NCBI GenBank assembly: GCA_947498765.1
Contig: CANMLG010000005.1
Coordinates: 62,001-126,000 of the forward strand
DNA from: an uncultured Aquimarina sp.
Lineage (GTDB): Bacteria; Bacteroidota; Bacteroidia; Flavobacteriales; Flavobacteriaceae
Direction of reading: 5' to 3'
DNA length: 64,000 nucleotides
Made by a program: the position numbers and the translations under genes
The notes under the pieces: model-generated
Databases searched by the model: none
The model's input: the letters and a program-made list of their open reading frames with translations, nothing else
Told to the model about the DNA's origin: nothing
Part shown: one piece after another, positions 55,265 to 64,000 of the stretch
Layout of the letters: each line of letters starts with the position of its first letter
How positions within the stretch are numbered: the first letter of the stretch is position 1

Positions 55265-55759
55265 TCATTTAATTTCTTTTTCATAAACTACCTTTCCAGG
55301 AATACCGATAGTATCATCCAATAACGATTCAGAAAACCGTTCTATTATAGTTTCATTAACAATTGGAAATTCCTCAACGCCTCCCGAAAACTTAAGCAGT
55401 ATTTTCGTTTCTTCCTCATTTAAAGACCAAGTCATAGGATTCTCCTCATACTCAACACAAGTTAAAGGAAAAGGGGTTGTCTGCCCTTCTGCCTGTCCAT
55501 GAATATTAGCTTTAAATAAACCCGTCCCATCTGGATTAAGAGTTATATTTTGAATTAAACACGGCAACTCTATTTTATAATCTACATTTGGAATTCCATC
55601 ATTATTAAAATCATAAGCTTCATTAACCAGAAACTTTGTTCCTATCCAATTCCCACTAAAATCCATTTCTTTTGAATTGGAATTAGAATTATCATCATTA
55701 GAACAGCTTAAAAGTAACAAGGCCAGCAATAACAAGGGTAGTTCATTGATTTTTTTCAT
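55265..55759 (-). CDS. Small lipoprotein, possibly lipocalin-like
   Basis: A 164-residue protein with a lipoprotein signal (ELPLLLLALLLLSC, Cys19) and a Ser/Asn/Asp linker. A compact beta-rich domain follows: FSGNWIGTKFLVNEAYDFN, a possible calcium-type loop DFNNDGIPNVD, then LNPDGTGLFKANIHG and MTWSLNEEETKILLKF. The GxW start and following strands resemble the lipocalin-like domains common in Bacteroidota. No ligand can be named. It converges with the SPOR gene. Confidence 0.65.
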   Translation of the reverse strand: MKKINELPLLLLALLLLSCSNDDNSNSNSKEMDFSGNWIGTKFLVNEAYDFNNDGIPNVDYKIELPCLIQNITLNPDGTGLFKANIHGQAEGQTTPFPLTCVEYEENPMTWSLNEEETKILLKFSGGVEEFPIVNETIIERFSESLLDDTIGIPGKVVYEKEIK

Positions 55760-56159
55760 TTTTTCATTTAATTTATATAATGCTTCGTTCTCATTTTAAA
55801 TTCTAAATTATTTAATGCAAGAATACACGGATTATACTTTCCTTAAATAAGATGAATGATTAAAAAAAAGGTTGCGTTAAAAAAAGCATTAAACAAAAAC
55901 GTTACACAAAAACCAAATCACACCTTAGCCCTCGAACAATAATTAAAACTAAAAACTTCAATAAAAATCCAAGAATTAACAGATTCTATCCTCGGGTTTT
56001 CTTTTTTTTCATAAAATATTCATATGATTATTTTTATATTTTCAACTCAAACAAAACGCAACCCCATAACTTTTCTATTTTTAAAAATTAGGCTACTTTT
56101 TCTAGATTGACTTGATTTTTTTCTACCTATTTCTAAAACATTAGCAATATAAATTTCAT
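55760..56159. other. AT-rich intergenic region upstream of the small lipoprotein gene
   Basis: About 400 bp between the infB terminator and the lipoprotein start. It has a weak dyad around 55966-56004 (CCAAGAAT ... ATTCTATCCTCGG). No open frame or clear promoter match was found. Confidence 0.5.
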
Positions 56160-56205
56160 AAAAAAAAAAAAAAAAACCGAAACCACATTAATGTGATTTC
56201 GGTTT
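56160..56205 (-). terminator. Terminator of the rimP-nusA-infB operon
   Basis: Stem AACCGAAA-CACATTA / TAATGTG-TTTCGGTT with one mismatch, followed on the minus strand by a T run of about 17, 24 bp after the infB stop. Confidence 0.9.
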
Positions 56206-56228
56206 ATACTTATCTTACTGTATAGTAA

Positions 56229-59105
56229 TTATTTCAATTTCTTTTTAACAGCAACTTCTTGGAAAGCCTCAATAATATCACCTTCTTTAATGTCATTATA
56301 ATTCTTGACTTGCATACCACAATCATATCCTTTAGCCACTTCCTTAACATCATCTTTAAAACGTTTCAAAGCTGCTAATTCACCGGTGTAAATTACTACA
56401 CTTTCACGAATCAAGCGTATCTGATTGTTTCTAAATATTTTACCCGTAAGCACCATACAACCTGCAATAGTACCGATTTTAGAAATCTTGAATGTTTGAC
56501 GAATTTCTGCAGTACCAGTAATTTCTTCTTTCATTTCTGGCGAAAGCATTCCTTCCATAGCATCCTTCAAATCATTTATTGCATCATAAATGATTGAATA
56601 CATTCTGATATCAATTTCTTCCTTATCAGCTACCATTCTAGCATTCCCTGCAGGACGGACATTAAATCCAATTATAATTGCATCTGATGCTGAAGCCAAC
56701 AATACATCACTTTCCGTAATTGCCCCTACTGCTTTGTGAATAATATTTACATGAATTTCGTCGGTAGACAACTTCTGGAATGAATCTGTTAATGCTTCAA
56801 CTGAACCATCCACATCACCTTTAAGAATAATATTCAACTCTTTAAAGTCTCCAAGTGCAATACGACGTCCAATTTCATCAAGTGTAATATGACGCTGCGT
56901 ACGCACAGATTGCTCACGGTGTAATTGCGCTCTTTTTGAGGCTATATCTTTTGCTTCACGCTCGTCATCCATTACATTAAACTTATCACCTGCTTGAGGT
57001 GCCCCGTCTAACCCTAATACAGACACTGGTGTTGATGGCCCCGCTTGTTGAACACGATTACCGCGTTCATCCTGCATTGCCTTTACCTTACCGCTATTTT
57101 TACCAGCCAATAAATAATCACCCACTTTCAGAGTCCCTGACTGAACTAATACCGTAGATACATATCCACGTCCTTTATCCAAGAAAGCTTCAACTACTGT
57201 ACCTGTTGCTGTTCTATTTGGATTTGCTTTCAACTCTAACAATTCAGCTTCTAGCAATACTTTTTCCAACAACTCTTTAACGCCTAAACCTGTTTTAGCT
57301 GATATATCATGAGATTGTATTTTACCACCCCACTCCTCAACTAGCAAGTTCATAGCTGCTAATTTTGTTTTTATATTATCTGGATTTGCCGCTTCCTTAT
57401 CCACCTTGTTAATGGCAAATATAATAGGTACTCCTGCTGCTTGCGCATGACTAATTGCTTCTTTTGTTTGAGGCATAATATCATCATCCGCTGCAATTAC
57501 AATAATAGCTATATCTGTTACCTGAGCTCCACGTGCACGCATTGCTGTAAAGGCTTCGTGACCCGGCGTATCTAAAAAGGCAATTTTCTGACCACTATCC
57601 AACTGCACCCCATAAGCTCCAATATGCTGCGTTATTCCTCCACTCTCTCCTGCAATTACATTCTCTTTACGAATATAATCTAGAAGCGAAGTTTTACCGT
57701 GATCAACATGTCCCATCACCGTAACAATAGGCGCTCTTTCTAATAAATCCTCAGGCGCATCAACAACCTCTTCAATTGCTTGTTCGATATCGGCTGTTAC
57801 AAAATCAACTGTATACCCAAATTCATCCGCAACAATAGTTAATGTCTCAGCATCTAGACGCTGATTCATGGTAACCATCATTCCAAGTGACATACATGCT
57901 GATATAATTTGAGTAACACTCACATCCATCATTGTTGCCACCTCACTAGCAGTAACAAATTCCGTAACCTTAATTACCTTACTTTCTGCTGCTTGCGCTG
58001 CCTGATCTTCTTCTGTCTTTTGACGGTGTTGATCTCTTTTATCTCTTCTGTATTTAGCTCCTTTTCCTTTCCCTGATTTCCCTTGAAGTTTCTCAAGAGT
58101 TTCACGCACTTGTTTTTGTACTTCTTCCTCTGTCGGCTCAGCCTTAACAATTGGTGCTCTTTTTCCTCTTGGTTGAAATTTACCTCCACCTCGATTATTA
58201 TTTGAACCTCTTCCTCCTCCAGATCCTTGTCCAGAGTTAGGACCTTTACTTATACGCTTACGCTTACGCTTGTTCGCATCGTTTGAAGAAGGTTTATCAT
58301 CCTTTTTCTTTTCTGGTTTTTTAAATTGAGATAAATCAATTTTTTGACCTGTAAAATTAGGACCATCAAGTTTTTTATATTGTGTTTTCACCTTTTCGGA
58401 AGGCGCATCTCCTACTTCTGCATGCTTAGGACCAGATGATGCCACCGAAGGAGGCGCTTGCTTCGTAACTGGTGTTGTTTTCGCCTTCACTTCATCAACC
58501 TTAGTCACCTTAGGCTTCACTGGCTTAGCTATAGGCGCTTGACCTGTAATTTTAATCCCTTGTTTTTTAGGTCTATTCGAAACCACTTGCGGTTCTTCAG
58601 GAGCTTTTTTCACTTCCTCTTTTGGAGCTGTTTCTTTTTTAGCAACTACCTCCTTTTCAACTGGAACCTCCTCTTTTACAGGAATTTCTTCTTTTTTTGA
58701 CTCAACAGGCTCGGGCTTTGAACTTGTTTCCGGAGCAACTTCTTGCTTTGGTTTGTTTAACTCAATTTTCCCTACCTGTTTTGGTCCATCAAGTTTTGCT
58801 TTCGCCTTGACCACCTCGTTAGAATGAGCTTTTTTACGCTTTTCTTCCTGCTCCGTTTCAATTTGAATACGGATTGCCTCCTTCTCCTTGCGCTTTTCCT
58901 CTCCTTTTTCTTTTGAGGCTACCTTTTTCGATTTATCCCCCTGAAATTCATCAGTCAGTAACTGATAAATTTCCGCAGAAATTTTGGTAGTAGGTCGCGC
59001 TTCTATTTCGTGACCTTTTGCACTTAAAAAGTCCACAGCCCTGTCTAACGAAATATTAAATTCGCGCAAAACCTTGTTTAATCTCATGTTGTTAACTCCA
59101 GCCAT
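56229..59105 (-). CDS. infB: Translation initiation factor IF-2
   Basis: GTPase that brings initiator tRNA to the 30S subunit. In the 958-residue protein, the N-terminal domain starts [20 protein letters not shown] (second Met; the annotated ATG is six codons earlier). A long charged, Pro/Lys/Glu-rich disordered region covers about 70-360, with an RGG-like stretch ([19 protein letters not shown]). The G domain has G1 GHVDHGKTS near 463-471, DTPGHEAF, and NKVD. Domains II-IV follow with the terminal fMet-tRNA-binding [15 protein letters not shown] and [17 protein letters not shown]. It is the last gene of the rimP-nusA-infB operon, 58 bp after nusA. Confidence 0.97.
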   Translation of the reverse strand: MAGVNNMRLNKVLREFNISLDRAVDFLSAKGHEIEARPTTKISAEIYQLLTDEFQGDKSKKVASKEKGEEKRKEKEAIRIQIETEQEEKRKKAHSNEVVKAKAKLDGPKQVGKIELNKPKQEVAPETSSKPEPVESKKEEIPVKEEVPVEKEVVAKKETAPKEEVKKAPEEPQVVSNRPKKQGIKITGQAPIAKPVKPKVTKVDEVKAKTTPVTKQAPPSVASSGPKHAEVGDAPSEKVKTQYKKLDGPNFTGQKIDLSQFKKPEKKKDDKPSSNDANKRKRKRISKGPNSGQGSGGGRGSNNNRGGGKFQPRGKRAPIVKAEPTEEEVQKQVRETLEKLQGKSGKGKGAKYRRDKRDQHRQKTEEDQAAQAAESKVIKVTEFVTASEVATMMDVSVTQIISACMSLGMMVTMNQRLDAETLTIVADEFGYTVDFVTADIEQAIEEVVDAPEDLLERAPIVTVMGHVDHGKTSLLDYIRKENVIAGESGGITQHIGAYGVQLDSGQKIAFLDTPGHEAFTAMRARGAQVTDIAIIVIAADDDIMPQTKEAISHAQAAGVPIIFAINKVDKEAANPDNIKTKLAAMNLLVEEWGGKIQSHDISAKTGLGVKELLEKVLLEAELLELKANPNRTATGTVVEAFLDKGRGYVSTVLVQSGTLKVGDYLLAGKNSGKVKAMQDERGNRVQQAGPSTPVSVLGLDGAPQAGDKFNVMDDEREAKDIASKRAQLHREQSVRTQRHITLDEIGRRIALGDFKELNIILKGDVDGSVEALTDSFQKLSTDEIHVNIIHKAVGAITESDVLLASASDAIIIGFNVRPAGNARMVADKEEIDIRMYSIIYDAINDLKDAMEGMLSPEMKEEITGTAEIRQTFKISKIGTIAGCMVLTGKIFRNNQIRLIRESVVIYTGELAALKRFKDDVKEVAKGYDCGMQVKNYNDIKEGDIIEAFQEVAVKKKLK

Positions 59106-59163
59106 AAATGCCTATTCTATTCTGTATCTAATATACTACTATTATAAGGTTTCCTTGTTATTT

Positions 59164-60396
59164 TTAATCGTCAAATTCCGATTTCAAAATACGCATTACC
59201 TCATTTACGGTTTCTTCCTCTAAGTCCGTTCTTTTCACAAGATCAGCCACATCTTGCTCCAATACACTCTTAGCTGTGTCTAACCCAATTTTTGAAAATT
59301 CTTCAATAATCCATGCATCTATTTCATCTGAGAATTCCGTTAATTCCACATCTTCTTCAACCCCTTCTCTAAACACATCTATTTCATAACCCGTTAACAT
59401 TCCTGCCAAACGTATATTATGCCCTCCTCTACCAATAGCACGCGAAACCTCTTCTGGCTTCAACATTACTTCAGCACGTTTACTTTCTTCATTAATTTTT
59501 ACTGAAGTCACTTTAGCTGGACTTAATGCTCTTGTAATATACAACTGAACATTATTTGTATAATTAATAACATCAATATTTTCATTTCCTAATTCACGTA
59601 CAATTCCATGAATACGAGACCCTTTAACTCCAACACATGCTCCAACCGGATCTATACGATCATCATACGTATCTACTGCCACCTTTGCTTTATCACCCGG
59701 TGCACGCACTACATTTTTAATCGTAATCAACCCGTCAAAAACTTCTGGGATTTCAGACTCAAATAACTTCTCCAAAAATGCAGGAGCTGTTCGAGACATT
59801 ATAATCGAAGGCTTATTTCCTTTAAGCTCTACTTTTTCAATCACCCCTCGTACATTTTCCCCCTTACGGAAGAAATCAGACGGTATTTGTTTCTCCTTAG
59901 GGAGAATTACCTCGTTACCATCATCATCCAACAGAATTACCGCTCTATGACGAATATGATGCACTTCAGCCGTATACATTTCACCTTCAAGCTCTTTAAA
60001 CTGCTTGTATAAATTTGTATTATCATGCTCATGGATTTTTGCAATCAAATTTTGACGCAATGCCAAAATTGAACGACGTCCTAAATCCATTAATTTCACT
60101 TCTTCAGAAACATCTTCACCTACCTCAAAATCAGGCTCAATTTTACGTGCCTCAGAAATTGAAATTTCTTGATTTTCATCTTCAACCTCTCCATCATCAA
60201 CTACAATACGATTACGCCAAATTTCCAAATCACCCTTATCTGGGTTTACAATAATATCAAAATTATCATCTGACCCATACTTTTTCTTAAGGGCGCTTCT
60301 AAAAGTTTCTTCTAGAATTGACATTAACGTAACTCGGTCGATAGACTTATCGTCCTTAAACTCCGAAAACGAGTCTATTAGCGCAATGTTTTCCAT
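59164..60396 (-). CDS. nusA: Transcription elongation/termination factor NusA
   Basis: Binds RNA polymerase and modulates pausing, termination and antitermination. The 410-residue protein has an N-terminal polymerase-binding domain (about 1-130: SILEETFRSALKKKYGSDDN), an S1 domain (about 135-205, YTAEVHHIRHRAVILL), then KH1 and KH2 (VGACVGVKGSRIHGIVRELG, and PEEVSRAIGRGGHNIRLAG). A short acidic C-terminal region follows, lacking a full pair of AR2-type repeats. It lies between rimP (8 bp) and infB. Confidence 0.97.
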   Translation of the reverse strand: MENIALIDSFSEFKDDKSIDRVTLMSILEETFRSALKKKYGSDDNFDIIVNPDKGDLEIWRNRIVVDDGEVEDENQEISISEARKIEPDFEVGEDVSEEVKLMDLGRRSILALRQNLIAKIHEHDNTNLYKQFKELEGEMYTAEVHHIRHRAVILLDDDGNEVILPKEKQIPSDFFRKGENVRGVIEKVELKGNKPSIIMSRTAPAFLEKLFESEIPEVFDGLITIKNVVRAPGDKAKVAVDTYDDRIDPVGACVGVKGSRIHGIVRELGNENIDVINYTNNVQLYITRALSPAKVTSVKINEESKRAEVMLKPEEVSRAIGRGGHNIRLAGMLTGYEIDVFREGVEEDVELTEFSDEIDAWIIEEFSKIGLDTAKSVLEQDVADLVKRTDLEEETVNEVMRILKSEFDD

Positions 60397-60404
60397 ACTC
60401 AGTA

Positions 60405-60869
60405 TTAATTAAATTTTACGACTACATGTGCTTTTTTCACTTCTCCGTAAGGAATAACCTGTGTTTTATTAACCGTTACCTTCCCCTTACCTACTGGCTT
60501 TGGTTCTCTAGCCTTCCACTGAAGTGTAAAATCATCAGCTGTTGTAGCTATAAGTTCACCTTCTATTTCTTCTTTTTCAGTAATTATACTCAAAGTCCTT
60601 CCCATATTTTTAGCATACTGCCTAATATGTATTAAACCTTCTGTAATTCCCGCCGACATTACTTGCAACGAAAAATCTTCTTCCTCTCTATCTAGATTAT
60701 GTTCAATAGCCCTACTCACCTCAATACAGTCATCAACACTTACTCCATTATCTCCATCAACAATTACCTGAATAACATTTGCTCCGGTAATTTGAAAACT
60801 GATTAAAAACAAATCAGGTTTTGACGCTAAAGCCTCATTTAATAGGCTCTCTACTTTTTGTTTGAACAT
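60405..60869 (-). CDS. rimP: Ribosome maturation factor RimP
   Basis: Assists 30S subunit assembly. The 154-residue protein has the two-domain form: an N-terminal alpha/beta domain with VDGDNGVSVDDCIEVSRAIE and LQVMSAGITEGL (the usual SPG motif reads SAG here), and a C-terminal SH3-like barrel (GELIATTADDFTLQW). It is the first gene of the rimP-nusA-infB operon. A hairpin with a T tract ends 11 bp before its ATG. Confidence 0.95.
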   Translation of the reverse strand: MFKQKVESLLNEALASKPDLFLISFQITGANVIQVIVDGDNGVSVDDCIEVSRAIEHNLDREEEDFSLQVMSAGITEGLIHIRQYAKNMGRTLSIITEKEEIEGELIATTADDFTLQWKAREPKPVGKGKVTVNKTQVIPYGEVKKAHVVVKFN

Positions 60870-60879
60870 TTTTTAGTAT

Positions 60880-60905
60880 AAAAAGAGGGGACTTTCCGTC
60901 CCCTC
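60880..60905 (-). promoter_or_regulatory. Terminator-like hairpin in the rimP leader, candidate attenuator
   Basis: On the minus strand GAGGGGAC, loop GGAAA, GTCCCCTC, then TTTTT, a complete intrinsic terminator lying 11 bp before the rimP ATG. No minus-strand gene lies upstream that it could terminate, since the next gene is divergent. It must therefore act on the rimP transcript itself, either as an attenuator or as a structured binding site. Confidence 0.6.
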
Positions 60906-60932
60906 ACCCTTGTTTTTTCATTTTCAACAGTG

Positions 60933-60940
60933 CAAATATA
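60933..60940 (-). promoter_or_regulatory. Candidate -7 element of the rimP-nusA-infB operon
   Basis: Minus strand TATATTTG, exact TAnnTTTG match. Transcription would begin near 60926 and give a leader of about 57 nt that contains the hairpin. No clear -33 TTG. Confidence 0.5.
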
Positions 60941-61028
60941 GCTAATTATATTCAATAAATAAAAAGCTTGAAGTTTTCATTATTTTTTCTTAAATTGTTA
61001 GATACATTTAATTAAAAATCAACTAGTT

Positions 61029-61859
61029 ATGAAAAACATATTAGTACCCACAGACTTTTCACCTGACGCACACAATGCCTTATCGGTTGCCGCACAGCTA
61101 GCAAAAAAAACCGATAGCACTATTCACTTGCTTCATTTACTTGAACTCCCCTCACACATTAACGACCCCATACTTGGCTCCAATGGAAATTTTCCTGAAG
61201 CCATTTTATTTATGAAAAATGTCCACTCTAAATTCAAAGAACTTATTGACTCCAAACTACTTAAAGACATAAAGACTCACGAAGATGTAAATACACAACC
61301 TATCCCTCAAGGTATCACCAAAAGCTGTAATGACAATGAAATTGACTTTATTGTTATTGGCTCCCATGGCAAAGAAGCTTTTTCAGATTTATTTGTCGGC
61401 TCAAATACCGAAAAAATAGTTCGCACATCAAATAAACCCGTACTTGTTGTTAAAGAACCTACCGATATAAACAAAGTAAAAAATATTGTTTTTGCCTGCA
61501 CCTTTAAAGACGAAGAACTACGTACGCTTAATGCACTACATGATTTTGCAAAAGAAGTTAACGCCAAAATTCACTTATTATACATAAATACACCCAATCA
61601 TTTTAAAACTACACACAGTATCGAAGAGGAAATGAAAGCTTTTATAACAAAAACACCATTTAAAAAAGACAGTCTACACATTTACAACGATACCACCGTT
61701 GAACGAGGCGTACTTAATTTTAGCAACGACATAAATGCCGATTTAATCTGCGTTGATGTACACGAAAGAAAAGGACTATCGCACTTTATCAATGGTAGCA
61801 TTAGCGAAGACCTAATTAACCACACCAAAATTCCCATACTTACTTACAAACTTAAATAA
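61029..61859 (+). CDS. Universal stress protein, tandem UspA domains
   Basis: A 276-residue cytoplasmic protein with two Usp folds (about 1-140 and 147-276). The first keeps the ATP-binding motif G-x2-G-x9-G-S as GSHGKEAFSDLFVGS, and starts MKNILVPTDFSPDA. The second has lost the first two glycines (VHERKGLSHFINGS), so only the first should bind nucleotide. Tandem Usps of this kind are common in Flavobacteriia and are linked to starvation and stress survival. It is divergent from rimP. Confidence 0.93.
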   Translation: MKNILVPTDFSPDAHNALSVAAQLAKKTDSTIHLLHLLELPSHINDPILGSNGNFPEAILFMKNVHSKFKELIDSKLLKDIKTHEDVNTQPIPQGITKSCNDNEIDFIVIGSHGKEAFSDLFVGSNTEKIVRTSNKPVLVVKEPTDINKVKNIVFACTFKDEELRTLNALHDFAKEVNAKIHLLYINTPNHFKTTHSIEEEMKAFITKTPFKKDSLHIYNDTTVERGVLNFSNDINADLICVDVHERKGLSHFINGSISEDLINHTKIPILTYKLK

Positions 61860-61916
61860 CAAATCCATATTATTTACATATGACAAAAATCTACTCTGTA
61901 CAAAAACATATCTAAC

Positions 61917-61952
61917 AAAAAAAGAGCTTTCAAAAATTGAAAGCTCTTTTTT
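61917..61952. terminator. Bidirectional terminator between the usp gene and tRNA-Gln
   Basis: Perfect stem GAGCTTTCAA / TTGAAAGCTC with a 3-nt loop and A and T runs on both sides. It begins 2 bp after the tRNA 3' end on the minus strand. Confidence 0.9.
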
Positions 61953-61953
61953 G

Positions 61954-62026
61954 TTGGTCTACTAGGGCTCGAACCTAGACTCTTCTGTACCAAAAACAGA
62001 CGTGTTGCCAGTTACACCATAGACCA
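61954..62026 (-). tRNA. tRNA-Gln, anticodon TTG
   Basis: 73 nt on the minus strand. The acceptor stem is TGGTCTA / TAGACCA (7 bp, perfect). The anticodon arm is TCTGT - TTTTGGT - ACAGA, giving anticodon TTG. The T arm has GGTTCGAGCCC, and the discriminator base is A. CCA is not encoded. The anticodon reads CAA and, through wobble, CAG codons for glutamine. Confidence 0.97.
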
Positions 62027-62044
62027 GTGTTTTAAACACGGGTG

Positions 62045-62075
62045 CAAATATAGAACTTAATTCCCTTGTGACAAA
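62045..62075 (-). promoter_or_regulatory. Promoter of tRNA-Gln
   Basis: On the minus strand TTTG (62072-62075), 19 bp, TATATTTG (62045-62052): a full Bacteroidota promoter, about 18 bp before the tRNA. Confidence 0.75.
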
Positions 62076-62116
62076 TTTTTTTTAGTTAAAAATTAAACTT
62101 TTTTTCAAAGCCACAC

Positions 62117-62857
62117 TCACTCAGATTCTTTCCCCTTGAAAATCAAAGACAAAATAATATACAAAATAATAACTGAGGTTATTCCTATATATTTAAATAG
62201 CAAAAGCAGCACTATTGAAGAAACAATTAACAAGTAACGCACCCAATTATCTTTAAAATTCAAATTTTTAAATTTCAAAGCAAAAAGCCTCATTTTTGAG
62301 TTAAGTAAATAGCAACTTAAAATTGTTATCATCATCAACACCCAAATATTATCCAACATAACCTCGACAACTCCTGAAGATTGATATATACTTATCAAAC
62401 CTATACTAATTACCAATAAAGTATTTGCTGGTGTTGGCAAACCAATAAATGAACTTGTCTGTCGTGTATCAATATTAAAATTTGCCAAACGATAACACGA
62501 CGCCAAGGTTATCAAAAAACCAAAAAAAGGCACCCACTCAACAGCATTCCAACCTACAACCTCAATTGGAAGCGCATCATTAACAGCACTAGATTGCAAC
62601 ATTAATTGAAACATAAACACACCCGGAACAACTCCACTTGTGACCATATCTGCTAATGAATCCAATTGCAATCCCAACTCACTATTTGCTTTAAATAAGC
62701 GTGCAAAAAAGCCATCAAAAAAATCAAAAAATATACCCAATGCTGTAAACAATGCCGCGACAGTCAACTGATTTACACAAGCAAAATAGACTGCTATACA
62801 ACCCGAAAACAAGTTTAACAATGTTATTATATTAGGAATTTGTTTTTTTATAGACAT
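62117..62857 (-). CDS. pssA: CDP-diacylglycerol-serine O-phosphatidyltransferase
   Basis: Makes phosphatidylserine from CDP-diacylglycerol and serine, the first step to phosphatidylethanolamine, at the inner membrane. The 246-residue protein has about seven helices. It carries the CDP-alcohol phosphotransferase motif D-G-x2-A-R-x8-G-x3-D-x3-D with Asp48, Gly49, Ala52, Arg53, Gly62, Asp66 and Asp70. The N-terminus (IPNIITLLNLFSGCIAVYFA) and the later YRLANFNIDTRQTSSFIGLP are typical of the PssA branch. It stands alone, divergent from the PorV/PorQ-like gene. Confidence 0.95.
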   Translation of the reverse strand: MSIKKQIPNIITLLNLFSGCIAVYFACVNQLTVAALFTALGIFFDFFDGFFARLFKANSELGLQLDSLADMVTSGVVPGVFMFQLMLQSSAVNDALPIEVVGWNAVEWVPFFGFLITLASCYRLANFNIDTRQTSSFIGLPTPANTLLVISIGLISIYQSSGVVEVMLDNIWVLMMITILSCYLLNSKMRLFALKFKNLNFKDNWVRYLLIVSSIVLLLLFKYIGITSVIILYIILSLIFKGKESE

Positions 62858-62965
62858 ATATTTGTAGGTATTTACTTATTACTTTAAGTGCCTTATACAA
62901 TAAGCACAAGTAAATAAAGTTTAATATATTACAAAAATGTAACATCTTTGCAAAAAAAACAGCCT

Positions 62966-64000
62966 TTGAGAAACATATTTTTTTTAATGTTATTGACCGG
63001 GACTATTATTTCGGTTAAATCTCAAACTCGTAAATATTCAAACGAGTTTTTAAATATTGGTGTAGATGCCGCAGCGTTTGGAAAATCTAATGCCGTAGTT
63101 GCTTCAACAAACGATGTTAATGCCGCATACTGGAATCCCGCCGGACTGATCAACATTAAAGACAAACAATTGGCTTTAATGCATGCTTCATATTTTGCAA
63201 ATATTGCAAATTATGATTACGCCGCCTTTGCCACACCCATAGACGAAAAAAGCGCCTTAGCTCTTTCTATTATCCGATTTGGTGTTGATGATATTCTTGA
63301 CACAAGAGCCTTAATTACGGCTGGCGGTGACATTACCCCTTTTGAAGAATTACCAAGATTCTCAACTGCCGATTATGCTTTTACCTTGTCATATGCTCGA
63401 AAACCCTTTAATAAAAACTTTAGCTATGGTATAAACGCCAAAGTTGTACGCAGAATTATTGGAGATTTTGCCTCAGCTTGGGGCTTTGGACTCGATGCCG
63501 GCTTACACCTTACTAGCAAAAATAAAGCATGGAAATTTGGTATTATGATTCGTGATTTAACCACCACTTATAACTCATGGCAAATTGAAGATGGAATTTT
63601 TGATAATGATCTTGGAGATAACCCTAGAGGGAATGGCAGTCCGAATGCTTTAAACAGACAAGAAGCGCCACAAACTACCGAAATTACACTTCCAAGTGTA
63701 CGAATGGGACTTAATAAAACCTTCACTATAAATAGAGATGTCGGTATAGATTTTGAGGCCGATGGAAATTTTAGATTTGCTCAAACCAATGACGTAATTA
63801 GCTCCTCTTCATTTAGTATTTCACCTGCTTTTGGATTTGAAGCTAATTTTAGAAAATTCATTTTTTTACGTGGTGGTGTTGGAAATTTCCAAAAAGTAAA
63901 ACAATTTGACAACACCAATGAACTTGGATTTCAACCTAATTTTGGCTTAGGCTTTCATTATAAAGGAGTATCTGTTGATTACGCCCTTACCGATATTGGT
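62966..64000 (+). CDS. PorV/PorQ-family outer-membrane protein, cut off by the window edge
   Basis: The frame is open to the right edge, so the C-terminus is missing. The best start is TTG at 62966, giving a full signal peptide (MRNIFFLMLLTGTIISVKSQ). The ATG at 62987 would leave a signal seven residues shorter. The mature start YSNEFLNIGVDAAAFGKSNA and the following VNAAYWNPAGLINI are the hallmark of the PorV/PorQ (UPF0164-like) beta-barrels. In Bacteroidota these include T9SS components such as PorV, which shuttles substrates. Whether this is a T9SS part or a paralogue cannot be told. A CATCTTTG box (62943-62950) is one base from the -7 consensus. Confidence 0.85.
   Translation, partial: MRNIFFLMLLTGTIISVKSQTRKYSNEFLNIGVDAAAFGKSNAVVASTNDVNAAYWNPAGLINIKDKQLALMHASYFANIANYDYAAFATPIDEKSALALSIIRFGVDDILDTRALITAGGDITPFEELPRFSTADYAFTLSYARKPFNKNFSYGINAKVVRRIIGDFASAWGFGLDAGLHLTSKNKAWKFGIMIRDLTTTYNSWQIEDGIFDNDLGDNPRGNGSPNALNRQEAPQTTEITLPSVRMGLNKTFTINRDVGIDFEADGNFRFAQTNDVISSSSFSISPAFGFEANFRKFIFLRGGVGNFQKVKQFDNTNELGFQPNFGLGFHYKGVSVDYALTDIG

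Noticed and set aside
56160-56176. Run of 17 A as an assembly artefact
   Set aside because: It is the T tract of a strong terminator after infB on the minus strand, so it makes biological sense, though its exact length is uncertain.
62857-62864. Plus-strand TATATTTG overlapping the pssA start as promoter for the PorV/PorQ-like gene
   Set aside because: The upstream TTTG is only 14 bp away and the gene starts over 100 bp later; the CATCTTTG box at 62943 is better placed.

Overview
The window is chromosomal DNA from a member of the Flavobacteriaceae (Bacteroidota); the genus cannot be fixed from sequence alone. The evidence is low G+C, promoters of the Bacteroidota type (TAnnTTTG at -7, sometimes TTG or TTTG at -33), an alternative complex III plus cytochrome oxidase operon, T9SS-type secreted and PorV/PorQ-like proteins, a Rho factor with a long Asn/Lys-rich insert, and many short lipoproteins with an SC or GC lipobox. 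Most of the window is housekeeping core. The accessory part is a surface-polysaccharide locus at about 4.4-19.8 kb.

Layout. 0-4.1 kb: a partial putative porin, divergent rnhB and a large lipoprotein. 4.4-19.8 kb: a capsule/O-antigen-type locus, all on the minus strand and read wecB, wzx flippase, acetyltransferase, pyruvyl transferase family protein, glycosyltransferase, EpsG-like polymerase, GT4, a 595-bp gap, GT2, GT4, Wzy-like polymerase, wza, wzc. A truncated, frameshifted UDP-glucose dehydrogenase lies at its upstream end. The locus has two polymerase-type membrane proteins and no initiating sugar-phosphate transferase. 20.1-28.6 kb: OmpA-family protein, a large inverted-repeat element, gyrA, a CDGSH iron-sulfur protein, a DUF4293 protein, rho, and a lipoprotein MsrA overlapping a gamma-glutamylcyclotransferase-like gene. 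29.0-38.2 kb: a secreted repeat protein (fascin-like trefoil, three almost identical 423-bp repeats, T9SS-like tail), a small exported protein behind a decayed gene, an ABC-F ATPase, a secreted coiled-coil protein, and a PadR-PspC operon. 38.3-42.7 kb: fructose-6-phosphate aldolase-like transaldolase, an SDR enzyme, the SRP RNA gene, a glutamine cyclotransferase lipoprotein and ruvB.

42.8-54.5 kb: one minus-strand respiratory operon, actA-actB-actC-actD-actE-actF-coxB-coxA. It encodes a quinol:cytochrome c oxidoreductase of the alternative complex III type and the two core subunits of an aa3-type oxidase, so electrons can pass from menaquinol to oxygen in one supercomplex. 54.7-64.0 kb: a SPOR protein, a lipocalin-like lipoprotein, the rimP-nusA-infB operon with a terminator-like hairpin in its leader, a universal stress protein, tRNA-Gln, pssA and a partial PorV/PorQ-family gene.

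I found no CRISPR array, intact insertion sequence, prophage or plasmid feature, and no clear new defence system. The items most worth a second look are the rimP leader hairpin, the 21.65-21.82 kb inverted-repeat element, the complementary degeneration of the ABC-F ATP sites, the two-polymerase polysaccharide locus with its broken ugd, the decayed gene coupled to a small exported protein at 32.4-33.3 kb, and histidine-rich tails shared by several respiratory subunits.
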